Assembly (NCBI GenBank): GCA_902363665.1
Contig: CABJAW010000006.1
Span: 180,388 to 244,387 of the forward strand
Direction: 5' to 3'
Source of the DNA: Lachnospiraceae bacterium
GTDB taxonomy: Bacteria > Bacillota > Clostridia > Lachnospirales > Lachnospiraceae
Length of the DNA: 64,000 bases
Shown: piece after piece, positions 23,583-33,401 of the stretch
Layout of the letters: each line of letters opens with the position of its first letter
Numbering within the stretch: the stretch's first letter is position 1
The notes under the pieces: model-generated
Seen by the model: only the letters and a program-made list of their open reading frames with translations
Told to the model about the DNA's origin: nothing
Database searches by the model: none
Position numbers and translations under genes: made by a program

Positions 23583-24599
23583 GTGAAAGGAATGAGAAGA
23601 AATTTGAATGTAAATGAAATTGCAAGTCTTGGAAGTAATGTGAAGCCTGTGATTCAGAATGAGAATTGCGCTGTTCTTATGTTAAATGATGCGACAGGAG
23701 AGGGCATTATGACGGTTTACCGAGTAATGCCAGGTGTGATGATTTGTCTTTCAGACATGCACATGGAACAGTGCGCATCTGAATTTGAATTGAAGAATGA
23801 CAGAAAAATATTCTGTATTGACCATTGCCGGGAGGGAAGAATTGAGATGGAGGTAAAGCCAGGCGTGTTCAGCATTATGCAGGAAAAGGAACTCCGTCTG
23901 GATAACAGAGAGAATCATAAAGGGACAACTTATTATCCTCTGAAGCATTATCATGGAGTCAGTATTTTCATGGAAGTTGCTGAAGTTCAGAAGGCACTTG
24001 ATGAATTGTTTCATGGATTCTCTGTATCCATTGAGGAGCTTCGAAGCCGGTACTGTGCAGAAGAGAAACCTTATGTAATTCGGGGAGATAAGGAACTTGG
24101 GGCAATTCTTTCCGGGTTTTACCAGAAAAACATGACACATCCAGAGCTTGCAAAAGCAAAAGAATATTATCAGATAAAAGTCGTGGAATTATTGTTGTAC
24201 TTAAACACGATGATCGTAGAAGACAGGAAAGAAGTCAGACCGTATTATTATAAAACTCAGATGGAAAAAATCAAAGAGATTCATGCGAAGATCACAGGAA
24301 ATCTTGAAACACGGTTTACCATCGAAGAACTTTCCTCTATGTATGAAATCCCACTGACAACTATGAAAAAATGCTTTAAAGATGTTTATGGAGATTCCGT
24401 TTATTCTTATCAGAAGAGGTACCGCATGAATCTGGCCGCAAATATGCTGTTACAGGATAAAGAGAAAGAAGTACAGGAGATCGCCGCAAGTGTAGGATAT
24501 GAAAATCCGGGGAAATTTTCATCTGCATTTCGAAGTGTGATGGGGCTATCACCGGCAGAGTACAGATTTCGGAAAGGGGAAATATTTGATGGGAAATAG
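23583..24599 (+). CDS. AraC-family transcriptional regulator of the transporter operon
   Basis: A 338-residue regulator. The N-terminal ~220 residues form the sensor domain (VKPVIQNENCAVLMLNDATGEGIMTVY; DMHMEQC; IDHCREGRIEMEV). The C-terminal double helix-turn-helix is FTIEELSSMYEIPLTTMKKCFKDVYG and KEVQEIAASVGYENPGKFSSAFRSVMGLSPAEYR. The start is either GTG 23583 or ATG 23592; neither has a good ribosome site. Its last 11 nt overlap the first ABC gene. The arrangement recalls YbtA, the AraC activator next to ybtP/ybtQ. Confidence 0.85.
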   Translation: MKGMRRNLNVNEIASLGSNVKPVIQNENCAVLMLNDATGEGIMTVYRVMPGVMICLSDMHMEQCASEFELKNDRKIFCIDHCREGRIEMEVKPGVFSIMQEKELRLDNRENHKGTTYYPLKHYHGVSIFMEVAEVQKALDELFHGFSVSIEELRSRYCAEEKPYVIRGDKELGAILSGFYQKNMTHPELAKAKEYYQIKVVELLLYLNTMIVEDRKEVRPYYYKTQMEKIKEIHAKITGNLETRFTIEELSSMYEIPLTTMKKCFKDVYGDSVYSYQKRYRMNLAANMLLQDKEKEVQEIAASVGYENPGKFSSAFRSVMGLSPAEYRFRKGEIFDGK

Positions 24600-26400
24600 G
24601 AAAACGTCAGAAAAAAAAGACAACTGGATGAAAGTATTGCTTGGCTATACCGAAGGAAGCGGGCAAAGGCTTGGAATATCCGTTGTTTTATCTGTTATCA
24701 GTATTATCAGCGGACTCATGCCATATTATTGCATTTACCGTGGCATCGATTTGTATATAAGAAATCTGAATCAGGCTCCGATGCAGGGAATTTTAAGATG
24801 GTCTCTGTATGCATTACTCTTTTACATTATAAAAATTGTAAGCTTTTCTGCATCCACATGGATATCACATATAGCAGCCTATCACATATTGGAGGGTTTA
24901 AGGCTCCGCCTGACAGATCGGTTTCTGAAAGCACCATTAGGAGATGTGGAAGGGCACAGTATTGGTGAAATCAAGAGCATTATGGTAGAAAAAATCGAAA
25001 ATATGGAACCACCCATTGCTCATATGATTCCGGAAGGAAGCGGACATATCCTGCTTCCGGTAATCAGCTTTATCGCTTTGCTTACGCTGGACTGGAGAAT
25101 TGCACTGGCTTCTCTTGTAACTGTTCCATTGTCCATGGTATTTATGACACTTACCATGATTATCAGCGGAAAAAGTTTCACTCAGTACGACGAATCCAAT
25201 GCACATATGAACAGTACTATTGTGGAATACATAGAGGGCATAGAGGTTATTAAGGCATTTGGCAGGGCAGGAACCTCTTATGAGAAATATGCAAAAGCAA
25301 TTCTGGATTATAAGAAATTCGTTGTGAAATGGCTGTCTTCCACCTGGATCACCATGAAAATGACATTCGCCCTGTTTCCATCGACACTGCTTGGAACTTT
25401 GCCTGTGGGACTGTATCTGACGATGCATGGTCAGTTGACCATATCACAGCTTGTGCTGGCAGTCATGCTGTCCATGTCCATGGTGACATCTTTTGCAAAA
25501 ATAGAGGTATTCTCTGAAAATCTTCGTGAAATGCAATATAACATCGAAAGCATACAGGATTTTCTTACGATGAAAGAATTGCCGGAGCCTTCTGTATATG
25601 CAAATATCAACAGCTATGATGTGAAACTGGAAAATGTGCATTTCTCTTATACCGGTGAGGAAAAGGACGAGGTGCTGCATGGAATAGACCTGACAATGCC
25701 GGCAGGAAGTTTTACCGCATTGGTCGGACCAAGCGGCGGAGGTAAATCCACAGTAGCAAGGTTGATCTCAAGATTCTGGGATGTGACGTCAGGCAGCATT
25801 ACCATAGGTGATGTAAATATTAAGGAAATTCCGCTGTCACAGCTTTCAGAAATGGTTAGTTTTGTAACACAGGATAATTTTCTGTTTCGGTGTTCCATTA
25901 TGGAAAATATACGTCTTGGTAATCCGGCAGCATCGGATGAAGAGGTGCAGGAAGCGGCAAGAAAGGCGTGCTGCGAGGAGTTTATAGAGAAACTGCCACA
26001 GGGCTATGATACCCCTGCAGGGGAAGCAGGAAAACGATTATCCGGTGGAGAAAAGCAGAGGATTGCCATTGCCCGAATGATATTAAAAAATGCACCGATC
26101 GTCATCCTTGACGAAGCGACTGCATTTACGGATCCGGAAAATGAGAACAAGATCCAGAAGAGCGTGGAAGAACTGACAAAAGGCAAGACATTGCTGGTCA
26201 TTGCACACAGACTTTCCACAATCACAGATGCAGACAAAATCGTTGTTTTGAAAAATGGCTGTATAGAAGGGGCGGAAACCCAGGAAGAGCTGATTCAGAA
26301 CTGTCCGCTTTATCAGCGAATGTGGCAGGCCCATGTGGGAGCAAGGCACTGGGCAGTGGGAAGCCAGAAAGAAGGTGAAGAATCATGTTTGGCACTGTAA
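24589..26400 (+). CDS. ABC transporter, exporter-fold half-transporter (TMD-NBD), first of pair
   Basis: A 603-residue protein with six N-terminal helices (residues ~20-310) and a C-terminal ATPase: Walker A GPSGGGKST (~378), Q-loop FVTQDNFLF, signature LSGGEKQRIAIARMIL (~483), Walker B IVILDEATAFTD (~504) and switch IAHRLST. The D-loop FTD replaces the common SVD. It overlaps its partner gene by 16 nt, so a heterodimer is likely. Although exporter-like, homologous YbtPQ/IrtAB pairs import metallophores, and the ECF genes downstream favour an uptake role. Confidence 0.88.
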   Translation: MGNRKTSEKKDNWMKVLLGYTEGSGQRLGISVVLSVISIISGLMPYYCIYRGIDLYIRNLNQAPMQGILRWSLYALLFYIIKIVSFSASTWISHIAAYHILEGLRLRLTDRFLKAPLGDVEGHSIGEIKSIMVEKIENMEPPIAHMIPEGSGHILLPVISFIALLTLDWRIALASLVTVPLSMVFMTLTMIISGKSFTQYDESNAHMNSTIVEYIEGIEVIKAFGRAGTSYEKYAKAILDYKKFVVKWLSSTWITMKMTFALFPSTLLGTLPVGLYLTMHGQLTISQLVLAVMLSMSMVTSFAKIEVFSENLREMQYNIESIQDFLTMKELPEPSVYANINSYDVKLENVHFSYTGEEKDEVLHGIDLTMPAGSFTALVGPSGGGKSTVARLISRFWDVTSGSITIGDVNIKEIPLSQLSEMVSFVTQDNFLFRCSIMENIRLGNPAASDEEVQEAARKACCEEFIEKLPQGYDTPAGEAGKRLSGGEKQRIAIARMILKNAPIVILDEATAFTDPENENKIQKSVEELTKGKTLLVIAHRLSTITDADKIVVLKNGCIEGAETQEELIQNCPLYQRMWQAHVGARHWAVGSQKEGEESCLAL

Positions 26401-28145
26401 AAAGAATCATTGACTGGTGTGGAAGTTTTAAAAAGAATCTGTATATCGGTTTTATTTTTTCCTTTTTTTCAGGCTGGTTTGCGGCAATGCCGGTCATATG
26501 GGCTGCATATATGATCGGGAAGCTTGTAGAATGCGAAGGACAGGGAAAAGCTGTCTCAACGGTTTGGATTGGGAAAAGTATCGTGATTCTGTTGTTCTTT
26601 ATTTTTCTGCGCTTTCTGTTTGATTATCTGAGAGCAAGATTTCAGGAGGCGATCAGTTATGAATTGATTGCCAGAGACAGACTTGCAGTAGGAGATGCAC
26701 TGAAACGTGTATCTTTAGGATATTTCCAGAACATGAATACAGGCACGATTCTTAATTCTATTACTACAGGTCTTCATACGCTGGAAGGAATGGGAATCCG
26801 TATGATTGATAACTTTGTAGGAGGTTATCTGAATTTTATCTGTATTCTTTTGTGGCTTACCTGTATGAACTGGAGAGTGGGGCTGATTGCAGTGACGGGT
26901 GCTGCTGTTTCTCTGATATTTCTGCTTATCATTTCAAAGTACAGTACAAGAAATGCACCAATCCTAGCTGCGGCAAACAGGGATCTGACCGGAGCAACCC
27001 TGGAATACGCCAGAGGACTTTCTGTAGTGAAATCCTTTGGAAAAGCAGGAGCTTCTATGGATTCTATGAAAAAAGCATGCAGGGACAGCCGTGATATTAA
27101 TCTGAAAATAGAATGGGGGTACATTCCTTATAATGCACTGCATCTGCTGGCGTTAAAGACAGCAAGTGTGTGTATCGTGATCGCTGCATTTTATCTGGGA
27201 TTTTCTGGACAGCTGGATTTTACTTATATGATGATTATCATTCTGTTGTCATTCCGTGTGTTTGGTTCTTTGGAGCCGATTGCAGACTGCGCCCATGTAC
27301 TGGCTGTCATTGATGATGCCCTGGATCATTTGGATGCGTTGACAAAAGAGTCCTTCATTGATGCAGATGGACAGCAGATAGAGATTGCACACTATGATAT
27401 CGAATTTCAGAATGTAGATTTTTCTTACGGGGAAGGGAAGGAAAGAAGACAGGTGCTCCATAATGTGAATCTGAAAATTCCGGAGTATTCAGTTACAGCA
27501 ATCGTGGGTCCTTCCGGAAGCGGAAAATCTACGATTTGTAATCTGATTGCCCGGTTTTATGATGCAGACAGTGGAAGTGTTCGTGTGGGAGGGCATGATG
27601 TGAAAGAGTTTACCTGTGACAGTCTGTTATCCAACATTTCTATGGTATTTCAGAATGTATATCTGTTTCATGATACAGTGAGAAATAATATTTGCTTCGG
27701 AAAACCAGATGCAACAGAAGCAGAAATGGTCGAAGCGGCAAAGAAAGCATGCTGTCATGATTTTATTATGGCATTACCGGAAGGCTACGATACTGTCATC
27801 GGAGAAGGAGGTGGGAGCCTGTCCGGTGGAGAAAAACAGCGCATTTCCATCGCAAGAGCGATTCTAAAGGATGCACCGATCATTATACTGGATGAAGCGA
27901 CAGCCAGTGTAGACCCGGAAAATGAACATCTGATCCAGGCAGCTATATCGGAACTTACAAAAGGAAAAACCATAGTAACCATTGCACACAGACTGGCGAC
28001 GATTGAACAGGCAGACCAGATTCTGGTGGTGGATGATGGACAGATTATTCAGAAGGGAACCCACAAAGAGCTGGTGGCTGTTCCTGGAAAATATAAAGAT
28101 TTTGTAGATATCAGAAGCCAGTCGGAAGGCTGGAAAATCGGCTAA
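26385..28145 (+). CDS. ABC transporter, exporter-fold half-transporter (TMD-NBD), second of pair
   Basis: A 586-residue partner of the preceding protein. The transmembrane domain covers residues ~15-300; the ATPase has Walker A GPSGSGKST (~375), Q-loop MVFQNVYLFHDTV, signature LSGGEKQRISIARAIL (~478), Walker B IIILDEATASVD (~498) and IAHRLATI. Both nucleotide sites appear competent. A GGTGAAGA ribosome site lies within the end of the first gene. Sixteen bases separate it from the MptD-like gene, so all belong to one transcript. Confidence 0.88.
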   Translation: MFGTVKRIIDWCGSFKKNLYIGFIFSFFSGWFAAMPVIWAAYMIGKLVECEGQGKAVSTVWIGKSIVILLFFIFLRFLFDYLRARFQEAISYELIARDRLAVGDALKRVSLGYFQNMNTGTILNSITTGLHTLEGMGIRMIDNFVGGYLNFICILLWLTCMNWRVGLIAVTGAAVSLIFLLIISKYSTRNAPILAAANRDLTGATLEYARGLSVVKSFGKAGASMDSMKKACRDSRDINLKIEWGYIPYNALHLLALKTASVCIVIAAFYLGFSGQLDFTYMMIIILLSFRVFGSLEPIADCAHVLAVIDDALDHLDALTKESFIDADGQQIEIAHYDIEFQNVDFSYGEGKERRQVLHNVNLKIPEYSVTAIVGPSGSGKSTICNLIARFYDADSGSVRVGGHDVKEFTCDSLLSNISMVFQNVYLFHDTVRNNICFGKPDATEAEMVEAAKKACCHDFIMALPEGYDTVIGEGGGSLSGGEKQRISIARAILKDAPIIILDEATASVDPENEHLIQAAISELTKGKTIVTIAHRLATIEQADQILVVDDGQIIQKGTHKELVAVPGKYKDFVDIRSQSEGWKIG

Positions 28146-28160
28146 GGAGGAACGAAAGAC

Positions 28161-28757
28161 ATGGAAGAATCAAGAAAACTATCAGGAAAGGATCTTATTA
28201 CAATAGGAATCTTCTCTGCAATTTATTTTATGCTCAATCTGGCAGCTATGTTTACTGGATTTGTGCCAGTGTTATGGCTGCTGTTACCGGGCGTGACAGG
28301 AATTGTGACCGGAATCCCATTCCTGCTTATGACATCTAAAGTGAGAAAACCAGGGGCAGTACTTATTATGGGAACAATTACTGCATTGCTTTATTTCGTG
28401 ACTGGTCAGTTTACAGTATTGTTACTGATTACATTTGCTATTGCATGTGTATTGTCAGAACTGTACAGGGCTGTGACAAAGTATGATAACAGTTTTACAC
28501 ATATGATGATATCGTTTGTGTTTTTCTGCTATGGAATGCTTGGCTCTCCACTGGCAATATGGGTGTATAAAGACAGTTTTCTGGCGCAGATTCAGCAAAA
28601 TGGAATGTCTGTAGAATATGTCCGATCTTTATCGGGATTGATTTCTACGCCAATGCTGATTATACTTTGCATTTCTCCAGTCATAGGAGGCGTGATTGGA
28701 GCGTTGATTGCTAAAGGTTTATTCCGTAAACATTTTAAGAAAGCAGGGATTGTCTGA
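28161..28757 (+). CDS. ECF transporter S component, MptD family
   Basis: A 198-residue membrane protein with about six helices, opening KLSGKDLITIGIFSAIYFMLNLAAMFTGFVP. It matches the MptD/Trep_Strep-type substrate-binding subunits of energy-coupling factor transporters. GGAGG lies before its ATG and its stop overlaps the start of the T component. In ECF systems the S component determines substrate; this family has no single known ligand. Linkage to YbtPQ-like genes suggests a metal chelate or tetrapyrrole (inference). Confidence 0.8.
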   Translation: MEESRKLSGKDLITIGIFSAIYFMLNLAAMFTGFVPVLWLLLPGVTGIVTGIPFLLMTSKVRKPGAVLIMGTITALLYFVTGQFTVLLLITFAIACVLSELYRAVTKYDNSFTHMMISFVFFCYGMLGSPLAIWVYKDSFLAQIQQNGMSVEYVRSLSGLISTPMLIILCISPVIGGVIGALIAKGLFRKHFKKAGIV

Positions 28758-29434
28758 TGAATAAGAGAACGGTCATCAATCATCTTGATCCAAGAGCTGG
28801 GCTGTGGCTGCTTTTAATGGCAAATATTGGTATGTTCTGTCAGAAAAATTCTGAGCAGGGGAGTATGCTTTCAGGCATATTTCTCCTGCTTATGCTGGTA
28901 TATGGACTATATAAGGCGGCAGGTAAAGGTATCGTTTTACTTGTTTCTTTCCACCTTTTACTAATGTATGTATTTCCGCAGTGTCCCACATGGATGAATA
29001 TGGTGTTTCCAGTTTTAGTTAATTATTCATTGCGTATGCTGCCATGTTTTTTGGCAGGTTTGTTGCTGCTTCGAACATCGTCCATGCAGAAAATGATCGC
29101 TGCCATGTATACATTGCATCTACCACAAGGATTTATCATAGCAATGTCTACGACACTTCGATATTTTCCAGCTTTGAAAGAGGAGTTCGTACATATAAAG
29201 GCTGCTATGAAACTTCAGAATATCTCATGGGCATCCCGCTTGGAGTGTACGGTAGTTCCATTGATCGTGTCTGCAGTCAATACATCGGATGAAATAGCAG
29301 CGGCGGCAGTGGCAAGAGGAATCGATAATCCAGGAAAAAAGACCAGTGAAATAACACTTCACATGGGAATTTCAGACTGGTTGATAATGATTTTGGTAAC
29401 ATTTGGAATTCTTATAGTGGTGATAGCAGGATAA
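28757..29434 (+). CDS. ECF transporter T component (EcfT/CbiQ family)
   Basis: A 225-residue transmembrane coupling protein: LDPRAGLWLLLMANIGMF at the start, helices near 45-100, and the two cytoplasmic coupling-helix motifs with Ala-Arg-Gly signatures: a first variant in STTLRYFPALKEEFVHIKAAMKL and the canonical AAAAVARGIDNP near residue 185. It ends 5 nt before the ATPase gene. Confidence 0.85.
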   Translation: MNKRTVINHLDPRAGLWLLLMANIGMFCQKNSEQGSMLSGIFLLLMLVYGLYKAAGKGIVLLVSFHLLLMYVFPQCPTWMNMVFPVLVNYSLRMLPCFLAGLLLLRTSSMQKMIAAMYTLHLPQGFIIAMSTTLRYFPALKEEFVHIKAAMKLQNISWASRLECTVVPLIVSAVNTSDEIAAAAVARGIDNPGKKTSEITLHMGISDWLIMILVTFGILIVVIAG

Positions 29435-29439
29435 AGAGA

Positions 29440-30822
29440 ATGATAAAGTTTGAAAATGTAAATGTAACAATACAAGGGAAAAGAATTCTGTCAGATGTGA
29501 ATCTGGAGATACAGGATGGCGAGTTCGTATTGATATGCGGGGAAAGTGGATGTGGAAAAACCACAATGACAAAACTGATTAATGGATTGATTCCACATTT
29601 TGTGAAGGATGTCAGCGTAGATGGAACGATTACGGTTTGTGGGAAAAATGCTGCAGAGATGCCTATGTATGAGATTGCAGAGCTTGTAGGGTCTGTTTTT
29701 CAGAATCCAAGAACTCAGTTTTTTTATACGAATTCTAATGCTGAGATGGCATTTGGCCTGGAAAACAGAGGCGTGGAACCGGAATATATACGAAAAAGAA
29801 TTAAGAATACAATAAATGAATTAGATATAGAGAAGCTGGAAGACCGGGATGTATTTTCCATGTCAGGTGGTGAGAAACAGCTTCTTGCGTTTGCATCAGT
29901 ATATGCCATGAATCCGCAGATTTATGTGCTTGATGAGCCGTCGGCAAATCTTGATATGGCAGGAATCAAACGGTTGAGTGAAAGACTGAGGGTAATTAAG
30001 GGAAAAGGGCATGCGGTAGTTGTGGCGGAGCACAGACTTTCCTGGGTTCAGCAATTTGCAGACCGAATTCTTTATATGAAAGAAGGACATATAGAACGGG
30101 AATTTACACCATCGGAGTTCAGGACTTTGTCAGATTCAGAGCGGGAACAGTTGGGATTAAGGAGTATAGTGCCGGAACAGATACAGATTCCGGAAATTTC
30201 CGGTGACTTGGAAAATGCAGAGCTTAAGGTGTGCAATCTTTCCTTTAAGAGAAAGAAACAGATGATTTTTCAGAATATTAGTTTATCTGCAAGAGCGGGA
30301 GACATCATCGGTATCACAGGGAAAAACGGTGCCGGAAAATCTACTTTTTGCAATTGCTTGTGCGGTCTGCTTAAGCCCAAAGGCGGCGAGATTCTGTATC
30401 AAGGGAAAAAGCTGTCGGAAAAGGCCCGGACCAAACTGTTCGGGATGGTCATGCAGGAAGTCAATCATCAGTTGTTTTCAGATAGTGTGAAAAATGAATG
30501 TTTGCTTGCAAATGAAGAAGCCTCTGAACAAGAAATCAGGGAATTACTTGAAAAATTCGACTTGGAAGAGTATGCAGAATATCATCCGATGATATTATCT
30601 GGTGGACAAAGACAGAGGCTTGCTATTTGCCAGGCAGTTATGAGTGGAAAAAAACTGCTTATTTTCGACGAACCTACCAGCGGGTTGGATTTTAGGCATA
30701 TGTGTCAGGTGGAAAAATTGATGAAACGGCTGGCAGAAGAAAAATATATTATTATAGTTGTAACACATGACTATGAGTTTTTGAATCGAGCTTGTAAGAG
30801 GTATATTAGAATAAATAGTTGA
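29440..30822 (+). CDS. ECF transporter ATPase, two nucleotide-binding domains fused
   Basis: A 460-residue duplicated ATPase (EcfA-EcfA' fusion). Domain 1: Walker A GESGCGKTT (~33), signature SGGEKQLLAFA (~141), Walker B IYVLDEPSANLD. Domain 2: Walker A GKNGAGKST (~293), signature LSGGQRQRLAICQAV (~387), Walker B LLIFDEPTSGLD and H-loop VVTHDYEF. With the S and T components it completes an ECF module; no other ATPase is needed. It is the last gene of the operon, followed by ~230 bp of noncoding DNA and a terminator. Confidence 0.88.
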   Translation: MIKFENVNVTIQGKRILSDVNLEIQDGEFVLICGESGCGKTTMTKLINGLIPHFVKDVSVDGTITVCGKNAAEMPMYEIAELVGSVFQNPRTQFFYTNSNAEMAFGLENRGVEPEYIRKRIKNTINELDIEKLEDRDVFSMSGGEKQLLAFASVYAMNPQIYVLDEPSANLDMAGIKRLSERLRVIKGKGHAVVVAEHRLSWVQQFADRILYMKEGHIEREFTPSEFRTLSDSEREQLGLRSIVPEQIQIPEISGDLENAELKVCNLSFKRKKQMIFQNISLSARAGDIIGITGKNGAGKSTFCNCLCGLLKPKGGEILYQGKKLSEKARTKLFGMVMQEVNHQLFSDSVKNECLLANEEASEQEIRELLEKFDLEEYAEYHPMILSGGQRQRLAICQAVMSGKKLLIFDEPTSGLDFRHMCQVEKLMKRLAEEKYIIIVVTHDYEFLNRACKRYIRINS

Positions 30823-30982
30823 TTTTTAGGAAAGGAAAACGGATTAAAGGAAGGAATTACTCATTCATGAACAGCTGAGATTATGAGAGAATCAATTAGG
30901 AAAAACAGGGAAAAGATAAGCCGGAGAGAGAATATGATCAGGATATAGGACGGTATAGCATAAGCAGAACAAGTCGGAGGTC

Positions 30983-31005
30983 GCGGATTGCGAATGTCCG
31001 CTTTA
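30983..31005. repeat. Dispersed 23 bp imperfect palindrome, copy 1
   Basis: The core GCGGATTGCGAATGTCCGC followed by TTTA. Related copies are at 43638, 45233 and 53940. The rest of 30823-31050 shows nothing recognisable. Confidence 0.5.
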
Positions 31006-31050
31006 CTAAGATTTCCTAATCTACACCAGCGAATGTTTGATTAAAAAATG

Positions 31051-31090
31051 AAGACCAATGCTGAATAAACAGTTTTGGCCTTTATTTTTT
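31051..31090. terminator. Intrinsic terminator after the ECF operon
   Basis: AAGACCAA and TTTTGGCCTT pair (one mismatch) around a central loop, followed by TATTTTTT; it separates the operon from the convergent ABC pseudogene. Confidence 0.6.
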
Positions 31091-31133
31091 ACAATAGTAT
31101 GCAGAAAAGCTGCCGACAGCAGGTTTTCTGTAT

Positions 31134-32740
31134 TTAATCTAACTGCGCAATCTCATGATACAGATTTGCATACCGTCCTCCTGCGGCAAGCAGCTCCTCG
31201 TGATTGCCACGCTCGATGATGCGGCCCTTTTCCAGTACCATGATCGCGTTGGACTTTCGGACCGTAGACAGACGATGTGCGATAACAAAGGTGGTGCGGT
31301 CTTTCATCAGCGCATCCATACCTTCCTCGATGTGGCGCTCGGTGCGTGTATCGACCGAGCTTGTGGCCTCATCGAGGATCAGAATCGGAGCCCTGCTGAT
31401 GGCTGCGCGGGCAATATTAAGCAGTTGGCGCTGGCACTGGGAGAGGTTTGCGCCGTCATGTTCCAGAAGCGTATCATAGCCGTGTTCCAGATTCATGATA
31501 AAGGAATGGGCGGAAGCGGCTTTTGTTGCTTTTTCTACCTCTTCGTCTGTGGCATTCAGTCTTCCGTAGCGGATGTTTTCTCGTACCGTCCCAGTGAAAA
31601 GATGTGTATCCTGCAGCACCATGGCGATATTGCTGCGAAGAAATCCACGGTTTATTTTTTTCGACAGGGACACCGTCAATGGTGATGGTGCCGCTTTCAA
31701 TATCATAGAAACGAGAGAGCAGATTGGTCACCGTCGTCTTACCTGCGCCGGTGGAACCTACGAATGCAATCTTCTGGCCCGGCTTTGCGTAGAGGGAGAT
31801 GTCATGCAGCACCGGAACTCCCGGCTCATATCCGAAATTCACATGGTCCAGAATGACGTGTCCACGGATCGCGGGAAGTGAAACCAGATCGGTATCGGCA
31901 GCTTCCGGTTCTTCTTCCAGCACATCAAAGACGCGCTCTGCACCGGCCAGGGCCGAGAAGACGGTATTCATCTGCATCGAGATCTCATTGATCGGGCGGT
32001 TGAACTGTCTCGTATAATTTAAAGAGACGGTCAGACCTCCGATGTCAAATCCTCTTGCCACGACAAGAATGCCGCCGATGCAGGCTGTCAGCGCATAGGA
32101 CACATTGCACAGCTGGTGGGTGATCGGTCCCATCGTACTGGACCGGAACTGTGCATTGATCTGTGCTTCACATAGTTCGTTATTTAAATAGAAAAATTCT
32201 TCCTGCGTATTTTCTTCATGATTGAAAATTTTTATAACCTTCTGGCCGGAAATGGTTTCCTCAGAAAAACCATTGAGCATACCAAGTGTTTTCTGCTGGA
32301 TCCGGTATGCGCTGCGTCCGCGCTCAACGATTTTCTTGCTGATCCATGTCAGAAACGGCGTCATAATGAGCGTGATCGCACCAAGGATCAGACTGGTATA
32401 CAGCATTAGAATAACAGTACCGATGATGGTGACTGCACCGGAGATGATCTGAATCAGTGTGGTGTTGAGCATTTCTCCGACCGCATCCACATCGTTTGTG
32501 AAACGGCTCATGACATCACCAGAAGCATGGGTATCCACAAGCACCCTTCCTTCATCCGCATCATAAAGCCGTGAAATCAGGGAGATCAGAGTAGATTTTC
32601 CGCTGCCGGTGGAACCGATGATGCCGACGGTCTCGCCGGAGCCGATGGACAGACTGATGTCATTGAGTACCTTCTGATGGTTCTTTTTAAAATAGCGGAA
32701 CCGCTGGAATGAGTCAGCTATATTGATGAGATGAACTAAC
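31134..32740 (-). pseudogene. Chimeric, frameshifted ABC multidrug-type transporter remnant
   Basis: Reading leftward from ~32740: the first part of a nucleotide-binding domain (NHQKVLNDISLSIGSGETVGIIG, Walker A GSTGSGKST, LYDADEGRVLVD) runs directly into the middle of another transporter's membrane domain (ASGDVMSRFTNDVDAVGEML). This implies a deletion between two tandem ABC half-transporter genes. The second protein continues to its own Walker A (GSTGAGKTT) and is then frameshifted at a run of seven A (31655-31661): IDGVPVEKINRGFLRSN is recovered by dropping one A. The signature reads LSQCQRQ instead of LSQGQRQ. At least three lesions; non-functional. Confidence 0.85.
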
Positions 32741-33005
32741 CTTGTGCCCAGTGGACACGAAGTTGGCACAGTCACTACGGTGTCAGGAGAAATCCTGGCA
32801 TCTCTTTTTATGCTTTTTTACACTTCAAAAAATAATTTCAAAAAATTTATAAAATCATGTCCGATTTTGTCGCTCCCAATACAGAGTATTCCAACACAGA
32901 TGGAAACACAGAATTTTATTATGAAGAAAAGGGCCGGAGAAGTGAGACTGCCATCGGATCATAAAATGAAAGAATAAATTCTTAAAAAATTAATCATGAT
33001 AATAA
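32741..33005. other. Noncoding stretch upstream of the thioredoxin operon
   Basis: AT-rich sequence with no supportable gene; probably the eroded 5' end of the neighbouring ABC gene plus promoter DNA. Confidence 0.45.
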
Positions 33006-33047
33006 TGTGATGATATCACAGAAAACAAATGAATTTCAGATTATAAT
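33006..33047 (+). promoter_or_regulatory. Promoter with Crp/Fnr-like palindrome centred at -41
   Basis: TGTGAT-GAT-ATCACA (33006-33020) is followed by -10 TATAAT (33042-33047) without a good -35. With a start near 33054, the dyad centre is at about -41, the class II activation position for Crp/Fnr proteins. The spacing between TGTGA and TCACA is 5 rather than the usual 6 bp. A Crp/Fnr-family gene lies at the end of the operon. Confidence 0.6.
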
Positions 33048-33083
33048 AAAGCCATAAAAGAAAAAACAAGGGAGGACTGTAAA

Positions 33084-33389
33084 ATGTCTGCTATTATTAT
33101 TAATAAAAATAATTTCCAGAACGAAGTAATGGATTCCGAGAAAACCGTTCTTTTAGACTTTTGGGCTCCTTGGTGTGCTCCTTGTCGTATGGTGGTTCCT
33201 ATCATAGAGGAGATTGCAGGTGAACGCCCTGATATCAAAGTTGGAAAGATCAATGTGGATGAGCAGCCTGAACTGGCAAGTAAATTTGGTATTATGAGTA
33301 TTCCAACTTTGGTGGTTATGAAGAATGGGAAGATTGTACAACAGGTTTCAGGGGCAAGACCTAAGAAGGCGATTTTAGAGATGCTTTAA
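33084..33389 (+). CDS. trxA: Thioredoxin
   Basis: A 101-residue thioredoxin with active site WCAPC (Cys31 and Cys34; the usual WCGPC has Gly in place of Ala) and cis-Pro in SIPTLVV. GGGAGGACTG precedes the ATG. It is first in an operon with a rhodanese and a CoA-disulfide reductase/rhodanese fusion, so it probably reduces persulfides or disulfides produced in that pathway rather than serving as the housekeeping thioredoxin. Confidence 0.92.
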   Translation: MSAIIINKNNFQNEVMDSEKTVLLDFWAPWCAPCRMVVPIIEEIAGERPDIKVGKINVDEQPELASKFGIMSIPTLVVMKNGKIVQQVSGARPKKAILEML

Positions 33390-33401
33390 GGAGGTGCGCT
33401 A

